64,000 nucleotides of DNA, from NCBI GenBank assembly GCA_965247975.1, contig OZ252050.1, positions 3,162,001 to 3,226,000 of the forward strand. The letters run 5' to 3'. This document shows positions 24,405-34,641 of this stretch, piece after piece (the first letter of the stretch is position 1; the number at the start of each line of letters is the position of its first letter). The notes beneath the pieces are model-generated. The model was not told where the DNA came from, ran no database searches, and saw only the letters and a list, made by a program, of their open reading frames with translations. Both the position numbers and the translations under genes were made by a program. Source of the stretch: Taishania sp965247975. Its GTDB lineage: Bacteria > Bacteroidota > Bacteroidia > Flavobacteriales_D > Crocinitomicaceae.

Positions 24405-27400
24405 ACTCGTTGATCCATCCCCAAAATCCAGCTGTACGTTTCTGCATTGATTGATTGGTTAAAGAATTCAAATTCAGGATTGTTTACATGCGCAGAATCA
24501 ACCGACAGATCAAATGCTGCCTCTGGTCGTGGATAAACACACACGAAATCAAGTTCTGTAAAGCTTGCCACACATCCAGCTTCATTCGTCACGGTCAAGG
24601 TAACGTCGTAACATCCTGTTTCAGAATATTGGTGATCGATGGAATTCGTTTGGTTCGAAGTCGTTCCATCCCCAAAATCCCACAAAAGTTCTGAGTTCGG
24701 TGCATTGATGACATCGGAGAAAACAGCTGTCATGGTTACGCATCCTGATGGACTTGAAACATCAAAATCAACTTCTGGAATTGCGGACACGGTAAGCAAT
24801 TTTGTTTCTGTATTTACACATCCTGTATTGCTATCTGTTCCTGTCAATTCAACGGAATAAGCACCCGCATTTTCATACGTGTGACTAGGATTCGTTACGT
24901 TCGAATAAGTTCCATCACCAAAAGTCCACAAATAGGTTGTTTGACCAGAAGATAAATTTTGAAAATTCACATCACTCATCGTACAAAATGCTGTATTAAG
25001 CATTGAAAAATCTACAGCAGGAAGTGGGTTCACAACAACCGGCACAGTGTATGGTCCTGTGATACATCCAAACTCGGTTGTATTCAGTGTCACTTGATAA
25101 TTTACTGTTTCTTGAGCATTCCCAATATTGATCAACGAATCCAAAATAATTGCACTTGTTGTTGCTTGCACAGTTTCACCAGCAATATTTACATTGTTCG
25201 TTGCTTGCCATGTAATGATTGTAGGAAGTGACGCTGTCAATGGTAAACTAATTGCTTCGTTCGAACAAATCGTTGCCCCAGTATTTACTAAGGTTGCCGC
25301 TGGATAAATACGGATTGTAAAATCTTGCGTTTGTCCGCTACATGTTAGACCAGCATTCGTATAAGTTGCAGCGACATTAATCGTTGCAATTTGAGTTGCT
25401 GTAGTTGGATTATTCCCTGTAAATGAAGCAATGTTTCCAGTTCCAGAAGCTCCAATTCCAATAGTTGGGATTGAATTTGTCCATGTGTACTCAGCTCCAC
25501 TGATGTTTCCAACAAAGTTTATCGCATTGACCATATTTCCATTACACAATTGTTGATCTGGAATCGGAACAAATGTTGGTGTTGGATTTACAGTAATTGT
25601 AAACGATTCCGTATTTCCAGCACAAACAAGTCCTCCGTTTGCGTAGTGAACATCTACTGTTATAGTCGAAACGATCGGAGCATTTGAATTATTCACCGCA
25701 TTGAATGAAGGTATTGACCCTGTTCCAGATGCGCTTAATCCGATAGAAGCAATGCTATTTGTCCATGTAAATGTTGAATTATTCACCGTTGAAACGAAAT
25801 TGATTGGCTGAGAACCAGTTCCATTGCAGACAACTTGATCCATAGGATCTGTCATGGATGGAATTGGATTCACAAAAACATGAATCGGGAAAATTGGACT
25901 AGAACAGCCATTCGAAGAAGATGTACCAATCACATTATAAATCACCTCTTGCGGATTTGATGTTGTGTTCACCAAAACGTCATTGATCGTTGCACCAGAT
26001 GAAGTTGTGATGCTTTCTCCTTGAACATTTATAGTCGGCAAAGCGAACCAATTGAACGTTACCGCAGTGTTTGCTTCTAAAGTCAAATCAACATTAGATC
26101 CACTACAAATGGTAAGTGTATCGTCATTCAATAATTCAAGTGGCGGTTTAACAAGAACAGTTACTGTTTGCGCAGCTCCTGGACAAGAACCATTGATTGA
26201 AGTTGGTGTCACACTGTAAACCACAATTTGATTACTTGATGTTGTATTCGTTAAAACATCATTGATCATTGGTCCAGAATTTGTCGTAATGGATTCTCCA
26301 GTTACATTCGGATTATCAAAGGTTGTGAACCAAGTAAATGTCGATGGAAGATTCGCTGACAATGGAGCATTTACTGCACTTCCACTACAAATTTCTGTCG
26401 AAGTTGGTGACGAAATCAACACATCAGGTAAAACTGAAATAATAAAGTTTGAACTTGTACCAGCGCATCCTTGAGGAATAGAAGTTGGTGTCACTGTATA
26501 TTGAACATTCTGTACCGTTCCTGTTAAATTTGTCAATGTATTCGACACTGTTCCAGAAGTTTGTGGCAATGTCATTTCACCGGTCACATTCGCAGATGGT
26601 TGAGCTTGCCAAACAAATGTGGATGTAACACTACTTCCTAAGTTCACATTAAAACTTGCATTGTTGCAAATCGTCAAAGGACTAATTGGATTCACAGTCG
26701 GTGTTGGATTTACCGTAATCTCAGAAGTAACAGATGCAGCACATGTTCCTGTTCCGATTGAATAAGATACAAGATGTACACCCGGACCTGCAATGGATGG
26801 AACAAATGTTGGATTTATCACCCCAGGTCCTGACCAATCACCACCTAGCGGAGATGGATTCAACACGGAGTTCAAATCTACTGAACTTCCATTTACACAA
26901 ATCGAATACGTTGGAGTAACCGTTGGAATGATGGAAGTTAAAACATTAACCACTGTGCTATCCATATTCTGACAACCCGTTGTTTGGTCAATTACTGAAT
27001 AATATAAAGTCGTTGTTTCAAGTCCATTCGGAATAAAAACACCTGAACTTGAAATATTTGGTGAACCAAACCAAGTTCCACCTGCTGGAGAACCAACAAA
27101 TTGATATGGATTTGGTTGGTTACATAAACTAATCTCTGGTCCAGCATCAACAGTTGGCAACGGATTTATAGTTACGATTGCAGTTGTTGAGCCTGTACAA
27201 CCTAAACTCGTTGTTCCTGTTACAGTATAAGCTGTCGTTGTTGGCGTGTTCGCTGAAGTTGTTACACAGATTAAACAACTTAATGTTGGCGAAGCCGTCC
27301 ATTGGTAAACACCACCTACTCCTGCTCCACTTGCTGTTAACGATGCTGATTGTCCAACACACGTTGATGGATTATTCGCAGCAATTATTGGCAAAGCCAT

Positions 27401-30400
27401 AACTGTTATGTTAGCAGTTGTTGAAGCAAAACAAGCGCCTGTTCCAACTGTATATGTTATCACATGATTTCCTGCTCCAACAGTTGCAGGTGTAAACGTA
27501 GAAGCAGAAACTCCATTACCTGTCCAAGTTCCTCCGGCAATGGAAGGAAAAAGAACGGCATTCAAATCAAGTCCTGGATTATCAATGCACACTGAATACG
27601 TTGGTAAAATGGTTGGAACAAACGTTGGAGCAACCGTTACAAGCGTGCTGTCTGTATTTTGACAACCTGTAGTTGGGTTTGTATAGAAATAATACAAAGT
27701 TGAAGTTTCAATGCCGTTTGGTGTAAAAACTCCTGCATTGGTAATGTTCAACGAACCACTCCAAGTTCCACCAACTGGACTTCCGCTAAATGCATACGGA
27801 TCTGGTTGATTACACAATACTTGGTTTGGTCCTGCATCAACGATTGGCAAAGGATTTACTGTTACGATCATGGTAGATGTCGCCGCTGGACAAGGACCTG
27901 CAGGATCGTTTGTCGTTAATGTAAGTGTCACCGTTCCTCCAGAAATCGATGGCGTGTAAGTTGATGTTAAACTTGTTGGATCTGAAAAAGTTCCCGATGG
28001 AGCTGACCATGTTGCAGATGTTGCTGAACCAGCAATGGAACCATTCAACGCGATTGTTCCACCTGCACAAATGGTTTGACCCACATTTGCATTCGCTGTA
28101 GCCACTGGATTCACGGTTACAATCATCGTGGAAGTAACTGGAGAACATGGTCCAACTGGATCATTGGTCGTTAAAGTCAATGTAACTGTTCCGTTCGTAA
28201 TGGAAGGAGTATAGGTCGATGTCAAACTTGTTGCGTTTGAAAAAGTTCCTGATGGCGCTGACCAAGTAGCAGACGTTGCCGAACCACCAATAATTCCAGT
28301 TAAATTAATTGTTCCACCTACACACACACTTTGCGCTGCTCCTGCTGTTGCAGTTGCCACTGGATTTACAGTAACGATCATTGTGGATGTTACTGGAGAA
28401 CAAGGTCCTGCTGGGTCGTTTGTTGTTAATGTCAACGTAACGGTTCCACTTGTAATGGAAGGTGTATAAGTCGATGTTAAACTCGATGCATTTGAAAAAG
28501 TTCCTGATGGAGCTGACCACGTTCCTGACGTTGCCGAACCGCCAATAGAACCGGCCAACGTAACTGTTCCACCAGCACAAATCGTTTGTCCAACATTCGC
28601 GTTAGCTGTTGCCACTGGATAAACAGTCGCGAGTAAAGTATCTGTGCTCAAACAAGTTCCTGAACCGTAAGATAATGTTAAAATATGTGTGCCAACTCCA
28701 GCCACTGAAGCGTCAAATGTATTTCCTGAAATTCCTGCACCTGACCACAAACCTCCAAGTGGACTATAACCTGTCATTGGAGCAGCTGGAGCATCGATAC
28801 ATACCTCAAAGCTCGGTCCTGCAATTGCGTTCATCGGATCTACCACATTCACAAGTACCGAATCAGCGGCGAAACAACCATTAGAATTTGTAAACGAATA
28901 CGTCAACATCACGCTTCCAACGCCGTTTGGAGTAAAGATTCCTGCGCTTGTAACACCAACACCAGACCAAACTCCAGTTCCTCCCGAAGTTGGAGAAAAA
29001 CCAGTTAAGGTATTTGGAACAGGTTGATTACACAACATGATATCTGGTCCTGCATTGACAATTGGCAACGGATTCACAGTAACAATCATCGTAGATGTTG
29101 CAGCTGGACAAGGACCCGCAGGATCGTTGGTAGTTAATGTAAGTGTTACCGTACCACCAGAAATGGACGGAGTGTAAGTAGATGTTAAACTTGTTGGATC
29201 AGAAAAAGTTCCTGATGGCGCCGACCATGTTGCTGATGTTGCTGAACCTCCAATTGAACCATTCAAGGTAATTGTTCCACCAGCACAAATGGTTTGACCA
29301 ACGTTTGCATTGGCTGTCGCAGCTGGATTCACCGTTACAACCATCGTTGAAGTAACGGCAGAACAAGGTCCAGCAGGATCATTTGTTGTTAATGTCAATG
29401 TCACCGTTCCACTTAAAATGGAAGGCGTATACGTCGATGTTAAACTCGTTGAGTTCGAAAAAGTTCCTGAAGGCGCTGACCAAGTCGCTGATGTTGCTGA
29501 ACCACCAATCGTTCCAGCTAAATTGATTGTACCTCCAACACAAACTGTTTGTGCTGCACCCGCGTTTGCAGTTGCCAAAGGATTTACTGTAACAACCATT
29601 GTAGAACTAACTGAACCACATGGTCCTGCAGGGTCATTGCTTGTTAATGTTAAAGTCACTGTTCCACTTGTAATGGAAGGTGTATAGGTTGATGTTAAAC
29701 TTGTTGGATCTGAAAAAGTTCCCGATGGTGCCGACCATGTTGCTGACGTTGCCGAACCGCCAATGGAACCAGCCAAGGTAATTGTTCCACCAACACACAC
29801 CGTTTGTCCAACATTTGCATTGACAGTTGCCAGAGGATTTACAACAGCTAACAAGGTATCTGTGCTTAAACATGTTCCAGAACCAAATGTGTAAGTTAAA
29901 ATATGAGTTCCAACTCCCGCAACCGAAGGATTGAATGAATTTCCAGAAATTCCAGCTCCTGACCAAATTCCTCCAGCAGGAGTAAATCCAGTTAATGGTG
30001 TACTTGGAGCATTTGCACAAAGCGTAAAACTTGGTCCTGCATCTGCCGTTTGAGGATTCACAACGTTTACAGAGATCGCATCAGAAGCCACACATCCGTT
30101 TGAATTGGTAAAAGTATATGTCAAAGGAACACTTCCTACACCACTTGGCGTGAAGACTCCAGCGCTTGTTACTCCGGCTCCAGACCAAACGCCCGTTCCA
30201 CCTGATGTTGGTGAAAAACCAGTTAATGTGTTTGGAAAAGGTTGATTACATAACATGATATCTGGTCCTGCATTCACAATTGGCAAAGGATTTACTGTCA
30301 CGGTACTGATCGCAGAATTAAAACAACCTGTTGCGGTGTTTGTTCCAGTCACAGTATATAAGGTTGTAACCGTTGGACTAGCATTAACGCTTGCTCCTGT

Positions 30401-33055
30401 TGGAGCTGAAAGCGATGAACTTGGAGTCCATGTATACGTGTCCGCGCCAGATGCGTTCAATGTAGTCGCTATACCAGCGCATGAACTTGTTGAATTTACA
30501 GTAATGCTTGGCAAAGGATTTACAACGACAATCATTTGTGCTGTATCTGAACACAATGTTGCATTTGTAACAGTCAACAAATAAGTGGTTGTTACCGATG
30601 GACTTACCGTTGGGTTTTGCAATGATGAGCTAAATCCAGCAGGAATGGATGTCCAAGCATAAGTATATGGACCTGCGCCACCTGTTGCTGAACCATTCAA
30701 AACGGTTGATGCGCCTGCACAAATTGATGTATTTGAACCTGCACTTGTTATTGGATTTGGATTGATTGTGAACGAAGCATTCGCCGTCGTGGTTCCACAT
30801 TCGTTGGAAACTGCAACGGTAATGATGTTCACACCAATAGCCGAGTAAGTAATGCTACCAGGATTTTGCACGGTAGAAGTTGCTGGCGATCCTCCCGGAA
30901 ACGACCAAGCATACGTTAATGGAGATGTAGCACAATTGGTTGCAGTTACCACTGGAACAGTAGATCCAGGACTTACGCAAGAACTTGTTGGGGTTGTATT
31001 TAAATTAACAAGTGGTGGACTTTTGATCACAACATCTTGACTGGTTGTAAATGTTCCACAATGATTAGTAACAGAAAGTGTTACAGTATATGTTCCCGGA
31101 TTTGTGAATAAAAACGATGGATTTACAGATGATGCGTTTGTGCCATTCGTAAAACTCCATCCTGCTCCTGTTCCACAATTCGTTGGCGCATAATTCACTG
31201 ACCAAACGTACGTAGATGGCGCACATCCAACCAAAGAACTTGATGTATTTGTTGCACTCACAGCAAGCGGATTACACGCAATCGTTGTATCCAATGTAAA
31301 TGCTGGAACTGGTGGTTCTTGAATACAAATTAAACGCGACATGGTATCTTCTCCACACGCATTTCCAGTAATCATGGAAACATTATAAATTCCTGGCGCT
31401 GTAAATTGAACTCCTAAATTCGTTGAACCCCATGTTGCTGGATTATTCGTTGGCGTCGGACTTCCCATTGATCCACTTACAACATTCCATCCGGATGCTG
31501 GAGTGATGGTCCAATTACTTTTTGTAACCACGCTACAAACACCAAATGCGTTTACAGAAGCACCGTTGATCGAAGTATTTGAAAAATTCACCGTTGTGTT
31601 GATACACGCAATTGAATCTGGAGCAATCGTAATTTGAGAAACTGGAGCGATAGAAGTTGTAATCGGTTCCACGGTAGATTCAGAGAAACCACATGGGTTT
31701 TCTGCTCTAATTCTCACATAAAATGCATTCGGTGTGTTTGCTCCTGTTGCATTACACGATGAAGTCGTAAATGTATGCGTGTAACTTGCAGGTGGCGGGT
31801 GAGTAAAAGTTACCGGAGGCATTCCTGTATTTGTACTCAAAATATAAATCGTTCCTGGAGGATTACCTGCAGTTCCTGTAATTGGGAACGTAAGTGTACT
31901 TGGAGCACAAATGGAAACTGTATTTCCTGGGCTTCCAAGACCAACCGCTGGATTTCCACCATTGTAAATAACATAAGGAGTTGTTGTAACACAACCATTT
32001 GGACCTGTAACACTTAATTCCAACGTGAAATATCCAAGTGTTGCATAAATGTGATTCTGAGTTGCATTTAAAGGCCAATTCGTAGACGTGAAATTCGGTG
32101 TTCCATCTCCCCAATTTATCGTGTAACTCGTATTTGTTGCTGCTGTTAACGAAGAATTTGTTATCTCCAAATCAAATGGTCCTCCCGAACAAAATGTAAA
32201 AGGAATCGCGCTATTGTAATCGTCTAATGAACCATCTGGTCCTTCTAAAATGGTAATGTTTTGAATGGTTGTGTCTGAACATCCATTTGCGCTTGCAATC
32301 AATGTTACAGGAAATACTTCTGTGGCTGTCCCAACTGCGCTTGCAAAAGTATGCGTCGCGTGCATCAGAATCGATGTGTTGTTTGCACCTGAAGTTGGAT
32401 CACCAAATGCCCACTGATAACTTACGCCTGCAACAGATGTATTTGTAAACGGCACAGCAGTCGAAGAACATTGATTCGTTGGAAATGTAAAATTTGGAAC
32501 TGGAATTGGATTCACTGTTACTTGCACCGTATCCGTTGAACTGCATCCTGTAAGTGTATTTGTAGTTGTTAAAACATAAGCAGAATTAGTAGGAAGCGAA
32601 GATGGGTTTGTTAAAGTCACCGATGGATTAGAAATCAATGGATTGCTTAATCCAGCTGTTGGTGACCACGAATAGGTGTTACCTGCTGCAAGCGCTGCAC
32701 CCAACGTGCCAGAACCTCCTGAACAAAAAGAAATATTGGCTCCCGCATTCGAAATCGGTAATGGATTGACTGTAATTGTAATTGTTGCCGTACTTGATCC
32801 CGTTAGACACGTGCGTGTAACCGTATAAGTCGTCGTATTGACAGGCGAAGCAACTACTGTATTTCCGTTGATCGTATCCAAACCAAGGGCTGGACTCCAA
32901 GACCAATCGCCGTCTACTCCATCAGCAACAAGGGTCAAAGAATTACCGTAACAAATAGATGTTGACGAAGATGGAGTGATTGTCACAGGACATTGACCTA
33001 AAGCAACTTGAATTCCAAAAAATGGTATCAAAAGCAAGAATATTTTCATTTTCAT
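24308..33055 (-). CDS. Giant PKD/Ig-like repeat T9SS cargo protein (C-terminus frameshifted)
   Basis: The start at ATG 33055 (MKMKIFLLL) gives 2915 residues with a signal peptide ending ALGQ. The protein is a string of Ig-like and PKD-like beta domains of about 80-100 residues, with PKD signatures such as TYLWTFGDGTYSNVTNPSHTYENAG near the C-terminus. Two successive super-repeats of about 1.22 kb each contain three copies of an ~85-residue unit with the CAGGT and SATSATWSAPSGTFS motifs. It ends in a shifted tail of about 30 wrong residues after a one-base loss near 24428; the true type B sorting domain is in the next frame. It is probably a cell-surface or secreted adhesin. Confidence 0.85.
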   Translation of the reverse strand: MKMKIFLLLIPFFGIQVALGQCPVTITPSSSTSICYGNSLTLVADGVDGDWSWSPALGLDTINGNTVVASPVNTTTYTVTRTCLTGSSTATITITVNPLPISNAGANISFCSGGSGTLGAALAAGNTYSWSPTAGLSNPLISNPSVTLTNPSSLPTNSAYVLTTTNTLTGCSSTDTVQVTVNPIPVPNFTFPTNQCSSTAVPFTNTSVAGVSYQWAFGDPTSGANNTSILMHATHTFASAVGTATEVFPVTLIASANGCSDTTIQNITILEGPDGSLDDYNSAIPFTFCSGGPFDLEITNSSLTAATNTSYTINWGDGTPNFTSTNWPLNATQNHIYATLGYFTLELSVTGPNGCVTTTPYVIYNGGNPAVGLGSPGNTVSICAPSTLTFPITGTAGNPPGTIYILSTNTGMPPVTFTHPPPASYTHTFTTSSCNATGANTPNAFYVRIRAENPCGFSESTVEPITTSIAPVSQITIAPDSIACINTTVNFSNTSINGASVNAFGVCSVVTKSNWTITPASGWNVVSGSMGSPTPTNNPATWGSTNLGVQFTAPGIYNVSMITGNACGEDTMSRLICIQEPPVPAFTLDTTIACNPLAVSATNTSSSLVGCAPSTYVWSVNYAPTNCGTGAGWSFTNGTNASSVNPSFLFTNPGTYTVTLSVTNHCGTFTTSQDVVIKSPPLVNLNTTPTSSCVSPGSTVPVVTATNCATSPLTYAWSFPGGSPATSTVQNPGSITYSAIGVNIITVAVSNECGTTTANASFTINPNPITSAGSNTSICAGASTVLNGSATGGAGPYTYAWTSIPAGFSSSLQNPTVSPSVTTTYLLTVTNATLCSDTAQMIVVVNPLPSITVNSTSSCAGIATTLNASGADTYTWTPSSSLSAPTGASVNASPTVTTLYTVTGTNTATGCFNSAISTVTVNPLPIVNAGPDIMLCNQPFPNTLTGFSPTSGGTGVWSGAGVTSAGVFTPSGVGSVPLTYTFTNSNGCVASDAISVNVVNPQTADAGPSFTLCANAPSTPLTGFTPAGGIWSGAGISGNSFNPSVAGVGTHILTYTFGSGTCLSTDTLLAVVNPLATVNANVGQTVCVGGTITLAGSIGGSATSATWSAPSGTFSDPTSLTSTYTPSITSGTVTLTLTSNDPAGPCGSVSSTMVVTVNPLATANAGAAQTVCVGGTINLAGTIGGSATSATWSAPSGTFSNSTSLTSTYTPSILSGTVTLTLTTNDPAGPCSAVTSTMVVTVNPAATANANVGQTICAGGTITLNGSIGGSATSATWSAPSGTFSDPTSLTSTYTPSISGGTVTLTLTTNDPAGPCPAATSTMIVTVNPLPIVNAGPDIMLCNQPVPNTLTGFSPTSGGTGVWSGVGVTSAGIFTPNGVGSVMLTYSFTNSNGCFAADSVLVNVVDPMNAIAGPSFEVCIDAPAAPMTGYSPLGGLWSGAGISGNTFDASVAGVGTHILTLSYGSGTCLSTDTLLATVYPVATANANVGQTICAGGTVTLAGSIGGSATSGTWSAPSGTFSNASSLTSTYTPSITSGTVTLTLTTNDPAGPCSPVTSTMIVTVNPVATATAGAAQSVCVGGTINLTGIIGGSATSATWSAPSGTFSNATSLTSTYTPSITNGTVTLTLTTNDPVGPCSPVTSTMIVTVNPVATANANVGQTICAGGTIALNGSIAGSATSATWSAPSGTFSDPTSLTSTYTPSISGGTVTLTLTTNDPAGPCPAATSTMIVTVNPLPIVDAGPNQVLCNQPDPYAFSGSPVGGTWSGSLNITNAGVFTPNGIETSTLYYFYTNPTTGCQNTDSTLVTVAPTFVPTILPTYSVCIDNPGLDLNAVLFPSIAGGTWTGNGVSASTFTPATVGAGNHVITYTVGTGACFASTTANITVMALPIIAANNPSTCVGQSASLTASGAGVGGVYQWTASPTLSCLICVTTSANTPTTTAYTVTGTTSLGCTGSTTAIVTINPLPTVDAGPEISLCNQPNPYQFVGSPAGGTWFGSPNISSSGVFIPNGLETTTLYYSVIDQTTGCQNMDSTVVNVLTSIIPTVTPTYSICVNGSSVDLNSVLNPSPLGGDWSGPGVINPTFVPSIAGPGVHLVSYSIGTGTCAASVTSEITVNPTPTVNPISPLTICNNASFNVNLGSSVTSTFVWQAQPSANVTGEMTLPQTSGTVSNTLTNLTGTVQNVQYTVTPTSIPQGCAGTSSNFIISVLPDVLISSPTSTEICSGSAVNAPLSANLPSTFTWFTTFDNPNVTGESITTNSGPMINDVLTNTTSSNQIVVYSVTPTSINGSCPGAAQTVTVLVKPPLELLNDDTLTICSGSNVDLTLEANTAVTFNWFALPTINVQGESITTSSGATINDVLVNTTSNPQEVIYNVIGTSSSNGCSSPIFPIHVFVNPIPSMTDPMDQVVCNGTGSQPINFVSTVNNSTFTWTNSIASIGLSASGTGSIPSFNAVNNSNAPIVSTITVDVHYANGGLVCAGNTESFTITVNPTPTFVPIPDQQLCNGNMVNAINFVGNISGAEYTWTNSIPTIGIGASGTGNIASFTGNNPTTATQIATINVAATYTNAGLTCSGQTQDFTIRIYPAATLVNTGATICSNEAISLPLTASLPTIITWQATNNVNIAGETVQATTSAIILDSLINIGNAQETVNYQVTLNTTEFGCITGPYTVPVVVNPLPAVDFSMLNTAFCTMSDVNFQNLSSGQTTYLWTFGDGTYSNVTNPSHTYENAGAYSVELTGTDSNTGCVNTETKLLTVSAIPEVDFDVSSPSGCVTMTAVFSDVINAPNSELLWDFGDGTTSNQTNSIDHQYSETGCYDVTLTVTNEAGCVASFTELDFVCVYPRPEAAFDLSVDSAHVNNPEFEFFNQSINAETYSWILGMDQRVWRLIQRMCIHLRKESITFGYMRIAKADVTTA
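27830..30270 (-). repeat. Two-level tandem repeat inside the giant gene
   Basis: The APSGTF motif recurs near 27990, 28247, 28505, 29211, 29466 and 29725. Spacings of about 255-259 bases occur within each triplet and 1.22 kb between triplets. Each triplet is followed by a paralogous ~160-residue block (NAGPDIMLCNQP, GGTGVWSG, GVGTHILT). This is a 255-base unit nested in a 1.22-kb unit. Confidence 0.8.
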
Positions 33056-33196
33056 GGTATAGCGAATTGTGATCCGATACCCCATTTACGGGCAGTTTAG
33101 AAAAAAGTTCTGCTTTTTCGAGGTTTTTTGAAGCTTTGAGATGTTTTTTTTTTGACAGTTGGAGTTCCTTTTTTAAAAATTGGAGGCGTTTTTTTA

Positions 33197-33232
33197 AAAG
33201 TTGGAGAAATGACTGTGCGCTTCTCCAACTTT
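33197..33232 (-). terminator. Stem-loop terminator candidate after the SDR gene
   Basis: Perfect 12-base arms AAAGTTGGAGAA (33197-33208) and TTCTCCAACTTT (33221-33232) enclose a 12-base loop. On the minus strand the stem is followed by TTTTAAAAAAA. The SDR gene ends at 33311, about 80 bases upstream of the stem in its direction. Two more GTTGGAG/TTGGAG copies with T-runs lie next to it. Confidence 0.6.
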
Positions 33233-33310
33233 AAATCAAAACCCAATAACAATGAATCCTTTGGAAGTCCACTTTTAGTTAACAGGCTTAAAATGAACTT
33301 TTAATGTTTA

Positions 33311-34180
33311 TCAAGAGGCGTAAACCTGAGCCAAAAATTGTTTTGCTGTCGTTGGTTTTCTCCCCAAAATTGTCTCTAAATCTGATTTTGAAGTTTCAAA
33401 CTCTCCTTGTTTAATGGCTTCGGAAAATCCTGCAAACATTCCTATAAAATGCGCCGGAACATTGGCCTTGGTAAGTGTTTCCGTGTAAACTTCTTGGCTT
33501 GGACTAACATAGTGAATTTCTTTGCCAACAACTTCGCCCAAACTTTTCGCCACGTCCGACATACTCACTTGCTCCGAATTGCTAAAGGAATATTCCTTGT
33601 TTTCGTGACCTGACGACATCAATACGTTTGCAGTTGCTTCGGCCATGTCATTTCGCAATGTGAGCGCTGATTTTGTTTCTCCAGCAGGTAAAAACACACC
33701 TGTTTCAAGTACGTTTTCACCAAAAAACCAAGGTAAAATGTCTAAATACAAATTGTTTCTGAAAATCGTATAGGTCATCCCGCTATTCTTGATCCAGTTT
33801 TCTGTTGCGATATGCGATGATGCGACAAAACTAATTGGAGAAGAATCTGATTCGTTTTTGCGCTCAAAGCTCGTGTATAAAATGTACTTCACTCCTGCTT
33901 CTTTAGCTGCATTCACCACGTTTTCGTGCTGTTGCGCGCGGTTAACGATATCCGAACCAGAAACTAATAACAATTTGTCAACGCCCGAAAAAGCGCGAAC
34001 CAATTGATCGTAGTTATCATAATCTGCCATGCGCAAGCTTACGCCTTTGCTTTTTAATTCTGCTGCTTTTTCTTCGTCTCTTACTAATGCTGCAATATTG
34101 CCAGACGGCATACCTTTTTCCAAAAGAAAATCAATGGTTGACTTTCCAAAATTTCCTGTTGCTCCTGTTACTAAAATCAT
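33311..34180 (-). CDS. NAD(P)-binding SDR/NmrA-like oxidoreductase (QorB-like)
   Basis: The 289-residue protein opens with the Rossmann motif TGATGNFGKSTIDFLL (residues 5-20) and follows the atypical extended SDR/NmrA layout. It has VDKLLLVSGSD, NAAKEAGVKYILYTSFE, FRNNLYLDI, LTLRNDMAEATANVL and a C-terminal LGRKPTTAKQFL. The E. coli relative QorB is an NAD(P)H:quinone oxidoreductase. It is transcribed divergently from an HxlR-family regulator with an operator between them, the usual arrangement for electrophile- or quinone-responsive reductases. Confidence 0.88.
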   Translation of the reverse strand: MILVTGATGNFGKSTIDFLLEKGMPSGNIAALVRDEEKAAELKSKGVSLRMADYDNYDQLVRAFSGVDKLLLVSGSDIVNRAQQHENVVNAAKEAGVKYILYTSFERKNESDSSPISFVASSHIATENWIKNSGMTYTIFRNNLYLDILPWFFGENVLETGVFLPAGETKSALTLRNDMAEATANVLMSSGHENKEYSFSNSEQVSMSDVAKSLGEVVGKEIHYVSPSQEVYTETLTKANVPAHFIGMFAGFSEAIKQGEFETSKSDLETILGRKPTTAKQFLAQVYAS

Positions 34181-34209
34181 ATTTTTAAATTGTTTAAATG
34201 AATATGTTG

Positions 34210-34217
34210 CAAACTTA
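34210..34217 (-). promoter_or_regulatory. -7 element of the SDR promoter
   Basis: On the minus strand TAAGTTTG matches TAnnTTTG exactly, 29 bases upstream of the SDR ATG. Spacing places the -33 region inside the right-hand part of the HxlR operator copy (CTTTAG), so bound regulator would block RNA polymerase. Confidence 0.6.
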
Positions 34218-34232
34218 TGTTATATTTACTTC

Positions 34233-34261
34233 CTAAAGTATAGTAGTATACTAAAGTATAG
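34233..34261. promoter_or_regulatory. HxlR operator: 11-base direct repeat around a palindrome
   Basis: CTAAAGTATAG occurs at 34233-34243 and again at 34251-34261 (18-base period). Between and across them lies the perfect palindrome TAGTATACTA (34244-34253). The site sits in the divergent promoter region of the SDR and HxlR genes and overlaps the SDR -33 region, so it is the likely autoregulatory site of the HxlR protein. Confidence 0.65.
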
Positions 34262-34278
34262 TGAAAATAATTTTTAAA

Positions 34279-34641
34279 ATGCAGAGAGCCAAAAGTTTAA
34301 AAGAAGTCAAAGCCTGTCCCATTGAATTTGTTCTTTCGATCAACGATACACTCAATGTGATCAGTGGAAAATGGAAATTGCCCATTATCGGTTCTGTTTT
34401 GTTTGGTAAAAAGCGATTTACGGACATTCAACGCAACATTCCCAAAATCACTCCGCGCATGTTAAGCAAGGAATTAAAAGAATTGGAATTGAATGGGATG
34501 CTGATCCGAACAGTGCACGACTCAACTCCTGTTTCTGTTGAATATGAATTATCGCCATCCGGGAAATTAATCACCGAAGTTTTGGATAAGATGATCGAAT
34601 GGGGCATAATACACCGAGAAGCGGTGATTGTGAAAAGTTGA
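34279..34641 (+). CDS. HxlR-family transcriptional regulator
   Basis: ATG 34279 (MQRAKSLKEV) gives 120 residues; a GTG at 34261 would start inside the operator. Features are the Cys of 'EVKACPIEF', 'VISGKWKLPIIGSVLFGKKRFTDIQRNI' (the GKW-IL-L-RF-EL signature of HxlR), 'ITPRMLSKELKELELNGMLIRTV' (recognition helix and wing) and 'YELSPSGKLI'. HxlR/YodB/HypR proteins bind as dimers, and some sense quinones, diamide or formaldehyde through the N-terminal Cys. The divergent SDR reductase gene is the expected target. Confidence 0.9.
   Translation: MQRAKSLKEVKACPIEFVLSINDTLNVISGKWKLPIIGSVLFGKKRFTDIQRNIPKITPRMLSKELKELELNGMLIRTVHDSTPVSVEYELSPSGKLITEVLDKMIEWGIIHREAVIVKS

Noticed and set aside
29310..29687. 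Long plus-strand frames inside the giant repeat genes (e.g. 29310-29687, 30255-30584, 45347-45541)
   Set aside because: They mirror the repeats on the complementary strand and follow the coding bias of the real minus-strand genes.
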